From positions 21,019-85,018 of the forward strand of contig JASJOG010000624.1 in the NCBI GenBank assembly GCA_030142905.1: a stretch of 64,000 nucleotides of DNA. The letters are read 5' to 3'. Below are positions 39,640 to 51,202 of this stretch, one piece after another. Numbering within the stretch: the stretch's first letter is position 1; every line of letters begins with the position of its first letter. The stretch comes from Heliopora coerulea (taxonomy: Eukaryota > Cnidaria > Anthozoa > Scleralcyonacea > Helioporidae). Under the pieces are notes generated by a model that did no database searches, was not told the DNA's origin, and was given only the letters and a program-made list of their open reading frames with translations. A program made the translations under genes and the position numbers.

Positions 39640-40486
39640 GTCAGAATTGCAACCTATACCTCAATGTCAGAGAGTAAATGGATTGAAGTAGTGTGGAAGA
39701 GAGAATGCTATAGTGAGTATTGTTAAGTGAACCATGAAGGCAAACAGTCGTTAGCAGAATATGGAATGGAAGTAACCTTTAACGAAAAAGGAGTTACGAT
39801 CAACGGAGAGAGTATGACAGCCCCCTGGAAAACCTGCTGGTAGAAATTGAAGGAAGAATTGATGAAAGGAATGAATAATAACAAAAAGGCAAAGTATATT
39901 AAGAAGGAAATTCAAAGCAATGTCTATCAGAACCAGGATGTGGAATGTAGTGAATGGCTTAAATGCAATCTAGACCCTAACAAGACAGCAGCGTTGATAA
40001 ACATGCAAGAACAGATGATCGCGACAAGGAAATGAAAGGGCATGAGGGGATTAAAAGTAGAATCGGTATTGTGTAGATTGAGCTAGCGTTTGAAACGAGA
40101 GGGAAACGACCGGGATTACATGTAGAGATGATGACAATGGTAATAGGATGTCTTGGAGGTGATATCAATAAATTACAACAACAAATTGATAAACTAATAT
40201 GACATGAGAAGGAAACTAAATGGGTGGCGAGAAACATCCAGAAAATAGTATTAATGGAAAGTGAGATACTGTTACGCAAAGTGGTGAGCAAAGTGGTCCA
40301 AGAGGATTGATATTTTAGAATATGGAGTATTGAAGCATGCAACCCTAACAAATTTATATAAGAGGAGCCACTATGTACATCTAGTAGGCGCTATTGGTCG
40401 TTAAGAATTGGCTATCCAACCAAGATCATAATAGTAATCCTAATTATTAGGTGGTGTGCGACTTGTTATAATAATAACAATAATAA
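39640..40486 (+). mobile_element. Second-family RLE LINE fragment with tail
   Basis: Positions 39847-40035 encode the post-RT segment SEWLKCNLDPNKTAALINMQ ending at ATRK (compare 7073-7303). About 40080 the sequence jumps to the C-terminal block VIGCLGGDINKLQQQIDKL, so the finger and endonuclease are deleted. The 3' UTR ends in an AAT/AAC tail at 40465-40486. This is a different internal deletion from that in the copy at 5655. Confidence 0.7.
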
Positions 40487-41248
40487 CAGGGGACTGGAGT
40501 AGGACAAGCAAAGCTTCAGCCTATTACGTTAAAATGAACGCTCCCGCGCAAAACAGTCCGGGGTGGCACCTTTGGGAAGTGCCAGCAACCTCTTAGCCAA
40601 GGGAAGATAAGACTATTTAGTCTTGGATGGCAACTTATCTAGAAGAAGGTAACTCCGAGATAAAACCAGAATAACTTAGGCAGGACAATAATATCAGAGC
40701 CAGTGAGCTCCATAACATGAGCATGCTTTGATGAGATGACCTAGAGAGTGGCGCCCCTGCATTGCCAGCTGGGTAGACAGGTAGTCGAAAACCTGAGCTT
40801 GCCTTAATTGGCTGGCAGTAACAAGTACACTACCTTCAAATGATGGCAAACCTGCCCTGTTGGCCGAAGGACTAGAAGACAGTCCGTACAGCTGACTAAT
40901 GCCCCTAAACTTAGTTTATGGAGGATTAACCAGCTTTAAATGACGAAACAGATGATCACTAATCTAAGAATAAAACAATATTCAGATTTAACTCTTGCAG
41001 AGGCACACCTAAACTGACCTTAACTGGTTGGAAGTGCAAAGAGTTCTGTTAAAGTTAAACTGGATATACGCATTGGGGAGTGCTTTCAGGGACTTTCGAA
41101 GGCTGTACGTCCCTTACCCTATTCTGAGTGGATTAAATGGGTGAGAGAGGGCTGCCCCCCGGGTCATCTTTAATAGACACTTTTAATGGAAAAAATTTCC
41201 TTTCTCCACGACTTTCCTGAAATGTGCAATGTCTGTTGTGGCCTTACC

Positions 41249-41772
41249 TGACGGGATCCTGGGAGCCTGTAGCAGGCTGAGACCCCTTCCACTATTCTTA
41301 AGTTAATAATTTTTGAAGGAAGAAAATCTCTAGTGTTTAGATATTTTTAAAACACAAACGGGACCAGTTGCGAAAAATGCACCTTTGGGCCTTCCCGCAT
41401 GGAATTGAACACGCGACCTCGCGAATCTAGTGCGAAGCTCTGCCAACTGAGCTACGGAGTACGTTGCCGAAAGCATGGCCACAAGTTCAGTATATATAAT
41501 GGTGGTAATAACGATATAAGAGAAGGGTATATTCGATAGAACACTATGGTATTTACACTCGACTGATAACTGTTAAGTTGATAATTTTTGAAAGAGGAAA
41601 ATCTTGAGTGTCCAGAAATTTTTAAGACCCAAAAATATGGGGTGGTGTAAGTTGTAATAATAATAAAAATGATAATAATAATAATAATTCTTCTCCTTCA
41701 AAAATTATCAACTTGAGAACAGTGGAAGGGGTCTCAGCCTGCCACAGGCTCCAAGTATCCCGTCAGGGGGTG
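41249..41772. repeat. Inverted repeat, arms about 80 bp, with tRNA-like core
   Basis: Left arm 41249-41330 and right arm 41690-41772 are reverse complements at roughly 88% by eye (CCTGACGGGAT, GCAGGCTGAGACCCCTTCCA and TAATTTTTGAAGGA blocks). The stretch at 41570-41640 repeats the left arm in direct orientation. On the minus strand at about 41395-41465 lies a tRNA-like core with A box TAGCTCAGTTGGCAGAGC and B box GTGTTCAATTCC. The acceptor arm does not pair, so it is not a working tRNA gene. Confidence 0.65.
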
Positions 41773-41860
41773 AAATACCAGGATTGTGTCTGGCGCGATT
41801 AACTCACAAACTCACAAAAGTGATGAATAATGAGCAATAAACAGAAATGAAGATAACGAA

Positions 41861-44800
41861 GTGAATGAGGCCAGAAATGGTCTCTCGTCCGGCAGTGTTG
41901 GTGTGAACGGACAGGCACCACTCGGTCGTCATCAAGTTACTGCCTGTAGAAAGCGGAACAATGCGTTATATCGAGCTGTAATGGAATGCTATTTTGAGAG
42001 TAAACCAGGAACCAAGAGGGTACAGAAGGAGAATGTTGAATGGCCGGCACAACAGAAGGATGTTTAGGATGTCTAAGCAAAATTTAGCTGACCAGGCAAG
42101 AGCAATTAGAAACAATAATTGGCTTTCCACTGTCGAGCTGGAGGAGATTAAGCGACGAGTGGATAGTGCGGCGGATGACGAGAATAATGAGAATAGGATG
42201 AATGATGATGGAATGAATATGCAGCAAAATCAAGAACCTGTTTTTGAGTGTTGATCGGAGAGGGAAGAAAACGAGGAAGGAGTTTACCAATTTCGAGTCC
42301 TAAATCCGGAAGAACTGTCAGAGGGACAGCGAGATATTCTGAATGATATCAAACTGGCTCTAGAAGAAGATAAAGCAAAACAACCAACATCTTTGAAACA
42401 TGTGGAGAGAAAGAAGCTCCGTGAGATGGCTAAAGAAGTGAATGACGTACTAGCGCACATTCAAACAGCTGATATAACCGAAACCAATCGGCTAATGCGA
42501 ACCGCAGGTATGGTTGTAACGCAGAGACTAGGTATAAAGAAAAGAATTACTGAAGCAAGAAAAAAACCCTTTCGGAAGAGAAGAATAAAGAGCAAAACTG
42601 ATGTGTTGAGGAGAGAAATAAGCAAGCTGGAGAGGGGAAAGAACAATCGAAGTAAAGTTAGCAAGGGATTGACACAGATTGAGAAGAAATACAATGTGAG
42701 AAAAAAAGGGTTGAATGTTGTTATTGAGGAATTGAAGCAGCGAATGACAGTGAATGCTGCAAAATTAAGAAGATATGAACAACGGATAAACCAATACAGG
42801 CAAAACCGCATGTTTCAGAATGATCAGAAGAAATTCTATCAGGAAATGGGCGGTGTAACCAGTGAGAGAGATATTAAACCTGATCCCCTAGAGAGCTGCT
42901 ATTTTTGAAGCAATATCTGGGATAATCCTACCGAGCACAATCAAGAGGAAGAATGGTTAGATGAAGTTAGAGAAGACCTGAGCCAACACACTGCCCAGGA
43001 GGATGTGATGATTTCAGTACTGGATGTGAAACAGCAGTTGAGGAAAATATCGAATTGGAAAGGGCCTGGGCCGGATGGCGTGCAGAGATTTTGGCTGAAG
43101 AATTTTAAAGCACTTCACTATCGCATTGCAGAACAACTTAATCTAATTCTGGAATCTTGCTCCTTACCACAATGGATGAACCAAGGAAAAACGCTTCTCT
43201 GTGTGAAGGATCCGTCACTGAAAAATTCTGCGGAAAACTTCTGGCCTACAGCATGTCTTCCACTTATGTGGAAGTTACAAGCGGAATGCTTTCAGAAAAA
43301 ATGTACGATCATCTTGAGACGGGACAGTTACTTCCTGAGGAACAAAAAGGATGTCGGAAACGTTCAAGGGGGACGACAGACCAACTCCTCATAGATAAAA
43401 TGGTATTACGGAATTGTAAGCGTAGAAAAACGAATTTGGCGATGGCCTGGATTGACTATCGTAAGGCTTACGACATGGTGCCTCATTCATGGATTCTGGA
43501 AACGCTAGAGCTTACTGGAATAGCTCCTAATATCCAACGATCAGTACGAGAGAGCATGCAAAATTGGAAGACGGTGCTTACATCAAATGGCCGAATTCTT
43601 GGGGAAGTCAAAATCCAACGAGGCATTTTTCAGGGTGTCAGTCTATCACCCCTGTTGTTTGTCATCTGCTTAATACTGCTGTCGATTGTCCTGCGAAGCT
43701 GCAAAGGAAGATACCAACTTGGAAAGGATGCTGGGTCCATTAACCATCTGTTGTAAGTGGACGACCTAAAGCTGTATGGAAAAGGTGAGCGTGAAATTGA
43801 CTCTGTAGTGAACACTGTCCGGATAGTTAGCAGTGATATTGGCATGGAGCTCGGCCTTAAGAAGTGTGGTGTACTCGTTCTAAAGAGAGGAAAGATTGTG
43901 AAGTCTGAAGGAATTGATGTCCCAGAGGGGTGACGGATGAAAACGGTATAGGATGATGGATACAAGTATCTCGGGATCTTTGAATACGACGATTTACTTT
44001 ACGATAAAATGAAAGAATGGCTGAACAGTGAGTACTTCCACAGAGTGAAGAAAGTTTTAAAATCGATACCATGGACTGTGCCAGGCCGACGTTATGGAGC
44101 CGGGATAGTGAACTGGTCTAAATTTGAGCTGAAGAACATGGACAGGAAGACAATGAAACGGATGATAATCTATGGAATGCTACACCCTCGAGGGAATGTT
44201 GACCGCTTGTACCTTCCAAGACGATGTGGTGCTAGTGGGGTGATTGGAGTTGAGGACTGTGCGCTTGCTGAAGAAACAGGCCTGTCCAATTATGTCCAGA
44301 AAAGTGAGGAACCACTGCTTGTGGCGGTGAGGAATGAGGGTTTCCCAAACTCGGAAGAAGATGAGACTGTCGAGCATTTCAAAGAAAGGAAGAGGAGAAA
44401 AAGACTAGAGGACTGGAAGGCTAAAACATTACATGGTCAGATCTTACGCCAAACTGAAGATGTCAGGGATGGGGCATCGTGGGACTGGATGATGAGAGGA
44501 GACTTGAAAAAGGAGACCGAGGGTCTGATCATAGCAGTCCAAGATCAAGCATTGAGAACTAATGCGTTCAAAGCAAAAATCGAGAAACAGCAGCTATCTC
44601 CTTTATGTAGAATGTGTAGAGTGAAAGACGAGACGGTGGGTCACTTCTTGTGTGAATGTAGTAAGATGGCACAGATTCAATACAAACATCGACATGACAA
44701 CGTTGCCAGGATTGTGCACTGTGCATTCGCAAAACATCGTGGACTTGAAGTCGAAGAGAAATGGTACGAACACAGGCCGGAACCAGTTATTGAAAATGCT

Positions 44801-45171
44801 AACATAAAAATGCTGTGGGACTTTATCATCCAGACGGATCGTGAAATTGAAGCTCGGTGACCGGACATTGTACTGCTAAACAGGAAAGAGAAAGAATGCA
44901 TAGTAATTGACATTGCTGTGCCTGCAGATGCTAACATTACAGTCAAAGAGATAGAGAAGATCCAAAAGTACCAGGACCTTAGAAGAGAAATTGCACGTCT
45001 ATGGGACATCAAAACGTGTGTGGTTCCAGTAGTGGTTGGCTCATTTGGTATGGTTACCAAGAACCTTGCCAAGTACCTTGGGAAGATTGAAATCCCAACA
45101 AAGATCGAACTCCTGCAGAAAGCAACACTACTCGGGACTGCAAGGATTCTGCGAAATGTGCTTGAGGCCTA
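41861..45171 (+). pseudogene. RLE LINE polyprotein: N-terminus, RT, finger, endonuclease
   Basis: Main frames: 41994-42254 and 42393-42908 (basic and coiled N-terminus); 43005-43394 (RT entry NWKGPGPDGVQ); 43157-43756 ([46 protein letters not shown]). The catalytic box near 43757 reads VDD preceded by a TAA where an aromatic residue belongs. Then 44009-44860 (thumb, RLYLPRRCGASGV; finger CRMCRVKDETVGHFLCEC near 44610-44660; KHRHDNVARIV). A TGA at 44858 splits EAR-PDIVLL, the start of the PD-(D/E)xK endonuclease, which continues to 45171 with CIVIDIAVP. Stops at 42254, 42908, 43756, 43933 and 44858 and a frame change near 43270. Some stops fit CGA-to-TGA decay. Confidence 0.82.
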
Positions 45172-45244
45172 AGGCTGTGAGACACAGCTTGCCCTTTGCG
45201 TATTATCATGTGACCAGCGACTATCTAAGCTCAGAAAATTCTAA

Positions 45245-45345
45245 ATGATAATAATAATAATAATAATAAAAATAATGGTAATAATAACAATAGTGATAAA
45301 AGCAATAGCAATAGTAGTATTAACAATTATAATAATTATAATTAA
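45245..45345. repeat. (TAA)n-rich LINE tail
   Basis: AATAATAATAAT repeats grade into a looser AT-rich stretch, immediately after the 3' UTR of the RLE LINE. Same tail type as at 7999 and 40465. Confidence 0.75.
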
Positions 45346-46340
45346 AAACAACCGCAATAATGAAAACCAAAACGTAAAAACAAGAATAGTACTCATAAAG
45401 AGATACTTCGTAATCTTAGGAAATGGATGACATCGACTCAAAATAAACACCCTCAACGTGTCCTTTTTGAGTGTTTTCAGACATAACCAAAATGAAATCG
45501 GAGTAAAGGATATCGCTGTTAGGGCTGAGATTCTGTGATAAGATAATACGTAAGTTTTCTTGGAAAAGACTAAATATGGAAACCCTCCACTGGAAAATTT
45601 TTGACTTTTTAGCGTCAAGGAACCCATTTCCAGTTATTTGTTAGAGAATTTTTCTAGACATCTGATCTGAAGAAATAGTAAACTGTGAATTATATTCACT
45701 TGTCATATCTTTTAATAGTCAATAAAGATCGTTAGCTGGAATCATAGCCTTCAAGTGGGCTCTATTTCCCACTTATCTCTATTGGTTTCTCGGGATGGGT
45801 TCTACGTTATATTATGGGTTCGTTCGTAATACGTGTTTAAAGACGTCTTCTTGCTCGTGGGTTTTGCATCGGGTTAAAAAGTGGGTAGACAAGTTGAAAA
45901 TCTGGTGGGCCACACATGAAATGAATGTAGAAACTGGTTTTAGAAATCGGTGTTGCGTTTAGATGCCACATTCAGGGGATCTCAATTTCCAGGTCTTTAT
46001 ATTTCTGGAGTTTATCACACTCTTCAGTCGCAGTGTTGCTATCACAAGGAACTGGCATCTGACTCATCAACTGACTCATCTGATTTTTTGCGGATGCAGC
46101 AAAGAGCATTACTGAATAATACTAATTACATAATAATAGTGAGAATAAGATAAAATAGTAAAGCTAGATAATCGTACTGCTAGATAAAGCAATTTCACAT
46201 CACATTCATCAGTACATAAAATTCGATTAACTACAAGAATTCCTTGCGGCAATTATTGCGTCTCGACATCATGCCACGTAGAACAAAGCTATGCAATAAA
46301 ACACAGAATACGCCCGTGTCCACTATGTAAATATATCAAT
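45346..46340. other. Non-coding stretch
   Basis: No gene or repeat recognised. It ends at the TATATGTT target site of the hAT MITE. Confidence 0.4.
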
Positions 46341-46348
46341 TATATGTT

Positions 46349-46558
46349 CAGTGGCGTAACGGACTATGGTCAGGTTTAGAGCAATTCCTAAGAGGCCTCC
46401 GACCTCTAAGGCGCCCCGATGAATTTGGAAAGACGATTGAGAATTAAAGTCGTCAAATTGTCTACACTAAGTCTATGCCAACGGGGATGACGAGGGGGTG
46501 ACCAGGGCCCGCGAACGAAAATCTCTTAAGGGCCCCGAGTATTTCCGTTAATCCACTG
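46349..46558. mobile_element. hAT-type MITE, 210 bp, with 8-bp target duplication
   Basis: The left end CAGTGGCGTAACG and right end GTTAATCCACTG are inverted with a few changes; TATATGTT flanks it exactly at 46341-46348 and 46559-46566. Internal GGCCCC-rich stretches resemble those near 8840-8880. It lies 3' (minus strand) of the death-domain fragment. Confidence 0.85.
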
Positions 46559-46589
46559 TATATGTTGTTTTGCTTTGTTGTTACAGTGA

Positions 46590-46985
46590 AAATTTAAGCT
46601 ACCTTTCGCTTCAAGGATTTCAACAACGTCATATCGTTTCATCTTCCTAAGGATTTGAATAAGTCGCTTCAATTCATTTCCATGTTGGGGTTCCCCAATG
46701 AAACAAAATGGCGTCCTCAGGATTGTCCGATAATTTAAATCTGGCAATTTGATTTGTGGAGTAGCACATGTATTGTGCCAATACTTCACAGTCTCCATCC
46801 GGAGTGGACACGTTTAACTTCATACAAGCGCGTTCGTAGACATTTGGAGGTAAACCATAAATTGTTCGTAAATCTCCATGAAAAGGACAATAATGTACAA
46901 TGCTCTTTCTCAAACAATATGTTAAATGAAATACTTTTAGGTATTGCGTATCATCGGGTTCGAAAGACCAAAAGTTTCCGTTCAT
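46590..46985 (-). pseudogene. Death-domain protein fragment
   Basis: On the minus strand the block from 46856 to about 46606 reads LPPNVYERACMKLNVSTPDG, CEVLAQYMCYSTNQIARFKL, NPEDAILFHWGTPTW, then in the next phase ELKRLIQILRKMKRYDVVEI. The spacing of the Leu-Ala-Gln helix, the HWGT block and the C-terminal R-DVVEIL helix is that of a death domain, the adaptor fold of immune and apoptotic signalling. An indel near 46675-46690 splits it. The upstream part (46985-46860) is not recognised. It lies about 600 bp downstream, same strand, of the TPR array, so it may be the C-terminal end of that locus or an unrelated fragment. Confidence 0.55.
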
Positions 46986-47278
46986 CCGGATTCTGAGGAC
47001 GCCTGCTTTTAACGTCTACTAAAATGTAAGGCTATCCACCTGACTAAATCCCACCTACTATCTCAAAATGGCAGATTAACACTTTATGATATGGCTATTA
47101 AACTGAATTATTAAATAAGTTTCCTAATGGTGATGGCCAAAAAGTATACCTTAAAAATAAGGTTTCGAGGAGAGACTGAGAACGAATCAATTGATAAGGA
47201 ATTGAAACTAAGTATGTACTTCAAAACATGTACAATCTATCCTTAACCTTAACATCAGTCCTAACACTAGCCATAGTT
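46986..47278. other. Gap between TPR array and death-domain fragment
   Basis: AT-rich; no frame or clean splice pair identified. It could be an intron of a minus-strand gene. Confidence 0.35.
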
Positions 47279-47285
47279 CTAAACA

Positions 47286-47316
<31 letters not shown>

Positions 47317-47767
47317 CTATAAGAGATTCATACACACCTCCCAGAATATCCAAACTCGTGACAACGGCCGGATGACTGTTCCCATAAAATGACTTCCTTA
47401 TTTTCATATGTTCCGAGTAGAGATCCTCGGCTTTCTTCAGATCACCAAGAGATCGATACACATTTCACAGATTATTCAAAGTACTGGGAACGTCCGGATG
47501 ACTTTCCCCGTAGCATGACTTCCGTATTTTCAATGCTTCCAAGTAGTGTTCCTCGGCTTTCTTCAGATCACCAAGAGATTGATACGCAATTCCCAGATTA
47601 TTCAAAGTACTGGCAACGTCCGGATGACTTTCCCCGTAGCATGACTTCCGTATTTTCAATTCTTCCAAGTAGTGTTCCTCGGCTTTCTTCAGATCACCAA
47701 GAGATTGATACGCAATTCTCAGATTATTCAAAATACTGGCAACGTCGGATGACTTTCCCCGTATCAT
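47279..47767 (-). pseudogene. Terminal TPR units, diverged
   Basis: 47767-47465 holds regular units and stops at a TGA where Gly of NNLGNVY belongs. The last unit (47461-47320) is unlike all others: KAEDLYSEHMKIRKSFYGNS, then HPAVVTSLDILGGVYES. It runs into (TA)n. Divergence at the array edge is what is expected when only internal units are homogenised. Confidence 0.6.
47286..47311. repeat. (TA)n microsatellite
   Basis: About 13 TA units directly after the last TPR unit; it supplies the stop of the terminal reading frame (YIYIYIY). Confidence 0.9.
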
Positions 47768-48486
47768 GACTTCTGTATTTTCAATGCTTCCAAGTAGTGT
47801 ACCTCGGCTTTCTTCAGATCACCAAGAGATTTATACACACCTCCCAGATTATTCAAAGTTATGGCAACGTACGGATGACTTTCCCCGTAGCATGACTTCT
47901 GTATTTTCAATGCTTCCAAGTAGTGTACCTCGGCTTTCTTCAGATCACCAAGAGATTTATACACACCTCCCAGATTATTCAAAGTTATGGCAACGTCCGG
48001 ATGACTTTCCCCGTAGCATGACTTCCGTATTTTCAATGCTTCCAAGTAGTGTTCCTCGGCTTTCTTCAGATCACCAAGAGATCGATACGCAATTCCCTGA
48101 TTATTCAAAGTTATGGCAACGTCCGGATGACTTTCCCCGTAGCATGACTTCTGTATTTTCAATGCTTCCAAGTAGTGTTCCTCGGCTTTCTTCAGATCAC
48201 CAAGAGATCGATACGCAATTCCCAGATTAATCAAAGGACTGCAAACCTCCGGATGACTTTCCCCGTAGCATGACTTCCATATTTTCAATGCCTCCAAGTA
48301 GTGTTCCATGGATTTCTTGAGATCACCAAGAGATTGATACACATTTCCCAGATTATTCAAAGTACTGGCAACGACCGAATGACTATCCCCGTAGCATGAC
48401 TTCCGTATTTTCAATGCTTCCAAGTAGTGTTCCTCGGCTTTCTTCAGATCACCAAGAGATTGATACACACCTCCCAGATTATTCAA
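47764..48486 (-). pseudogene. TPR segment, 240 codons
   Basis: Almost six units of AITLNN and GVYKS class; frame lost at a one-base deletion near 47745 (ACGTCGGATGAC). Confidence 0.55.
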
Positions 48487-48516
48487 AGTTATGGCAACGT
48501 CCGGATGACTTTCCTC

Positions 48517-49782
48517 CTAGCATGACTTCCGTATTTTCAATGCTTCCAAGTAGTGTTCCTCGGCTTTCTTCAGATCACCAAGAGATTGATACGCAATTCC
48601 CAGATTATTCAAAGTACTGGCAACGTCCGGATGACTTTCCCAGTAGTATGACTTCCGTATTTTCAATGCTTCCAAGTAGTGTTCCTCGGCTTTCGTCAGA
48701 TCACCAAGAGATTGATACGCAATTCCCAGATTATTCAAAGTACTGGCAACGTCCGGATGACTTTCCCCGTAGCATGACTTCCGTATTTTCAATGCTTCCA
48801 AGTAGTGTTCCTCGGCTTTCTTCAGATCACCAAGAGATTGATACGCAACTCCCAGATTATTCAAAGTACTGGCAAAGTCCGGATGACTTTCCACGTAGGA
48901 TGACTTCCGTATTTTCAATTCTTCAAAGTAGTGTTCCTCGGCTTTCTTCAGATCACCAAGAGATCGATATGCAATTCCCAGATTATTCAAAGTACTGGCA
49001 ACGTCCGGATGACTTTCCACGTAGGATGACTTCTGTATTTTCAATGCTTCCAAGTAGTGTTCCTCGGCTTTCTTCAGATCACCAAGAGATCGATATGCAA
49101 TTCCCAGATTATTCAAAGTACTGGCAACGTCCGGATGACTTTCCCCGTAGCATGACTTCGGTATTTTCAATGCTTCCAAGTAGTTTTCCATGGCTTTCTT
49201 CAGATCACCAAGAGATTGATACACATTTCCCAGATTATTCAAAGTACTGGCAACGTCCGGATGACTTTCCCCGTAGCATGACTTTCGTATTTTTATTGCT
49301 TCCAAGTAGTGTTCCTCGGCTTTCTTCAGATCACCAAGAGATCGATACGCAATTCCCAGTTTATTCAAAGTACTGGGAACGTCCGGATGACTTTCCCCGT
49401 AGCATGACTTCCGTATTTTCAATGCTTCCAAGTAGTGTTCCTCGGCTTTCTTCAGATCACCAAGAGATTGATACACATTTCCCAGATTATTCAAAGTACT
49501 GGCAACGTCCGGATGACTTTCCCCGTAGCATGACTTCTGTATTTTCAATGCTTCCAAGTAGTGTTCCTCGGCTTTCTTCAGATCACCAAGAGATTGATAC
49601 GCAATTCCCAGATTATTCAAAGTACTGGCAACGTCCGGATGACTTTCCCCGTAGCATGACTTCCGTATTTTCAATGCTTCCAAGTAGTGTTCCTCGGCTT
49701 TCTTCAGATCACCAAGAGATTGATACGCAATTCTCAGATTATTCAAAGTATTGGCAACGTCGGATGACTTTCCCCGTAGCAT
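48517..49782 (-). pseudogene. TPR segment, 421 codons
   Basis: Ten units, including rarer SYVESHPD and SYYWESHPD variants. Ends at TAG 48517-48519 (SCY-stop). Confidence 0.6.
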
Positions 49783-50503
49783 GACTTCCGTATTTTCAAT
49801 GCTTCCAAGTAGTGTTCCTCGGCTTTCTTCAGATCACCAAGAGATCGATACGCAATTCCCAGATTATTCAAAGTTATGGCAACGTCCGGATGACTTTCCC
49901 CGTAGCATGACTTCTGTATTTTCAATGCTTCCAAGTAGTGTTCCTCGGCTTTCTTCAGATCACCAAGAGATTTATACACACCTCCCAGATTATTCAAAGT
50001 TATGGCAACGTCCGGATGACTTTCCCCGTAGCATGACTTCCGTATTTTCAATGCTTCCAAGTAGTGTTCCTCGGCTTTCTTCAGATCACCAAGAGATCGA
50101 TACGCAATTCCCTGATTATTCAAAGTTATGGCAACGTCCGGATGACTTTCCCCGTAGCATGACTTCTGTATTTTCAATGCTTCCAAGTAGTGTTCCTCGG
50201 CTTTCTTCAGATCACCAAGAGATCGATACGCAATTCCCAGATTAATCAAAGGACTGCCAACGACTTCGGATGACTTTCCCCGTAGCATGACTTCCATATT
50301 TTCAATGCCTCCAAGTAGTGTTCCATGGATTTCTTCAGATCACCAAGAGATTGATACATATTTCCCAGATTATTCAAAGTACTGGCAACGACCGAATGAC
50401 TATCCCCGTAGCATGACTTCCGTATTTTCAATGCTTCCAAGTAGTGTTCCTCGGCTTTCTTCAGATCACCAAGAGATTGATACACACCTCCCAGATTATT
50501 CAA
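49743..50503 (-). pseudogene. TPR segments around two frameshifts
   Basis: 50503-50246 and 50297-49743 are two phases of one run. A two-base gain near 50258 (AACGACTTCGG) and a one-base loss near 49760 (ACGTCGGATG) separate them from their neighbours. Confidence 0.55.
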
Positions 50504-50533
50504 AGTTATGGCAATGTCCGGATGACTTTCCTC

Positions 50534-51196
50534 CTAGCATGACTTCCGTATTTTCAATGCTTCCAAGTAGTGTTCCTCGGCTTTCTTCAGATCACCAAGA
50601 GATTGATACGCAATTCCCAGATTATTCAAAGTACTGGCAACGTCCGGATGACTTTCCCAGTAGTATGACTTCCGTATTTTCAATGCTTCCAAGTAGTGTT
50701 CCTCGGCTTTCGTCAGATCACCAAGAGATTGATACACATTTCCCAGATTATTCAAAGTACTGGCAACGTCCGGATGACTTTCCCCGTAGCATGACTTCCG
50801 TATTTTCAATGCTTCCAAGTAGTGTTCCTCGGCTTTCTTCAGATCACCAAGAGATTGATACGCAATTCCCAGATTATTCAAAGTACTGGCAACGTCCGGA
50901 TGACTTTCCCCGTAGCATGACTTCTGTATTTTCAATGCTTCCAAGTAGTGTTCCTCGGCTTTCTTCAGATCACCAAGAGATTGATACGCAATTCTCAGAT
51001 TATTCAAAGTACTGGCAACGTCCGGATGACTTTCCCCGTAGCATGACTTCCGTATTTTCAATGCTTCCAAGTAGTGTTCCTCGGCTTTCTTCAGATCACC
51101 AAGAGATTGATACGCAATTCCCAGATTATTCAAAGTACTGGCAACGTCCGGATGACTTTCTCCGTAGCATGACTTCATTATTTTCAATGCTTCCAA
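50534..51196 (-). pseudogene. TPR segment, 220 codons
   Basis: Five units of ASTLNNLG class; ends at the recurrent TAG (SCY-stop) near 50535. Confidence 0.55.
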
Positions 51197-51202
51197 GTAG
51201 TG

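Larger units (their letters stand above)
40487..45260 (+). mobile_element. Near full-length RLE LINE, first family
   Basis: It starts GGGGACTGGAGTAGG directly after the previous element's AAT tail and ends in a (TAA)n tail at 45245. A long 5' UTR (40487-41860) carries an inverted repeat with a tRNA-like core, probably an insertion. The coding region runs 41861-45171. Head-to-tail placement after another RLE LINE's tail may reflect tail-directed insertion or chance. Confidence 0.75.

Noticed and set aside
41395..41465. tRNA gene on the minus strand
   Set aside because: The acceptor stem does not pair and the unit lies inside a large inverted repeat.
48396..49784. Long plus-strand frames across the TPR array as genes
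   Set aside because: They are the antisense of a 126-bp repeat; the minus strand gives the known TPR consensus, and the plus-strand peptide has no domain-like pattern.
47389..50245. CRISPR-like or satellite-only interpretation of the 126-bp repeat
   Set aside because: Units are contiguous without spacers and translate to a standard TPR consensus; the context is eukaryotic.
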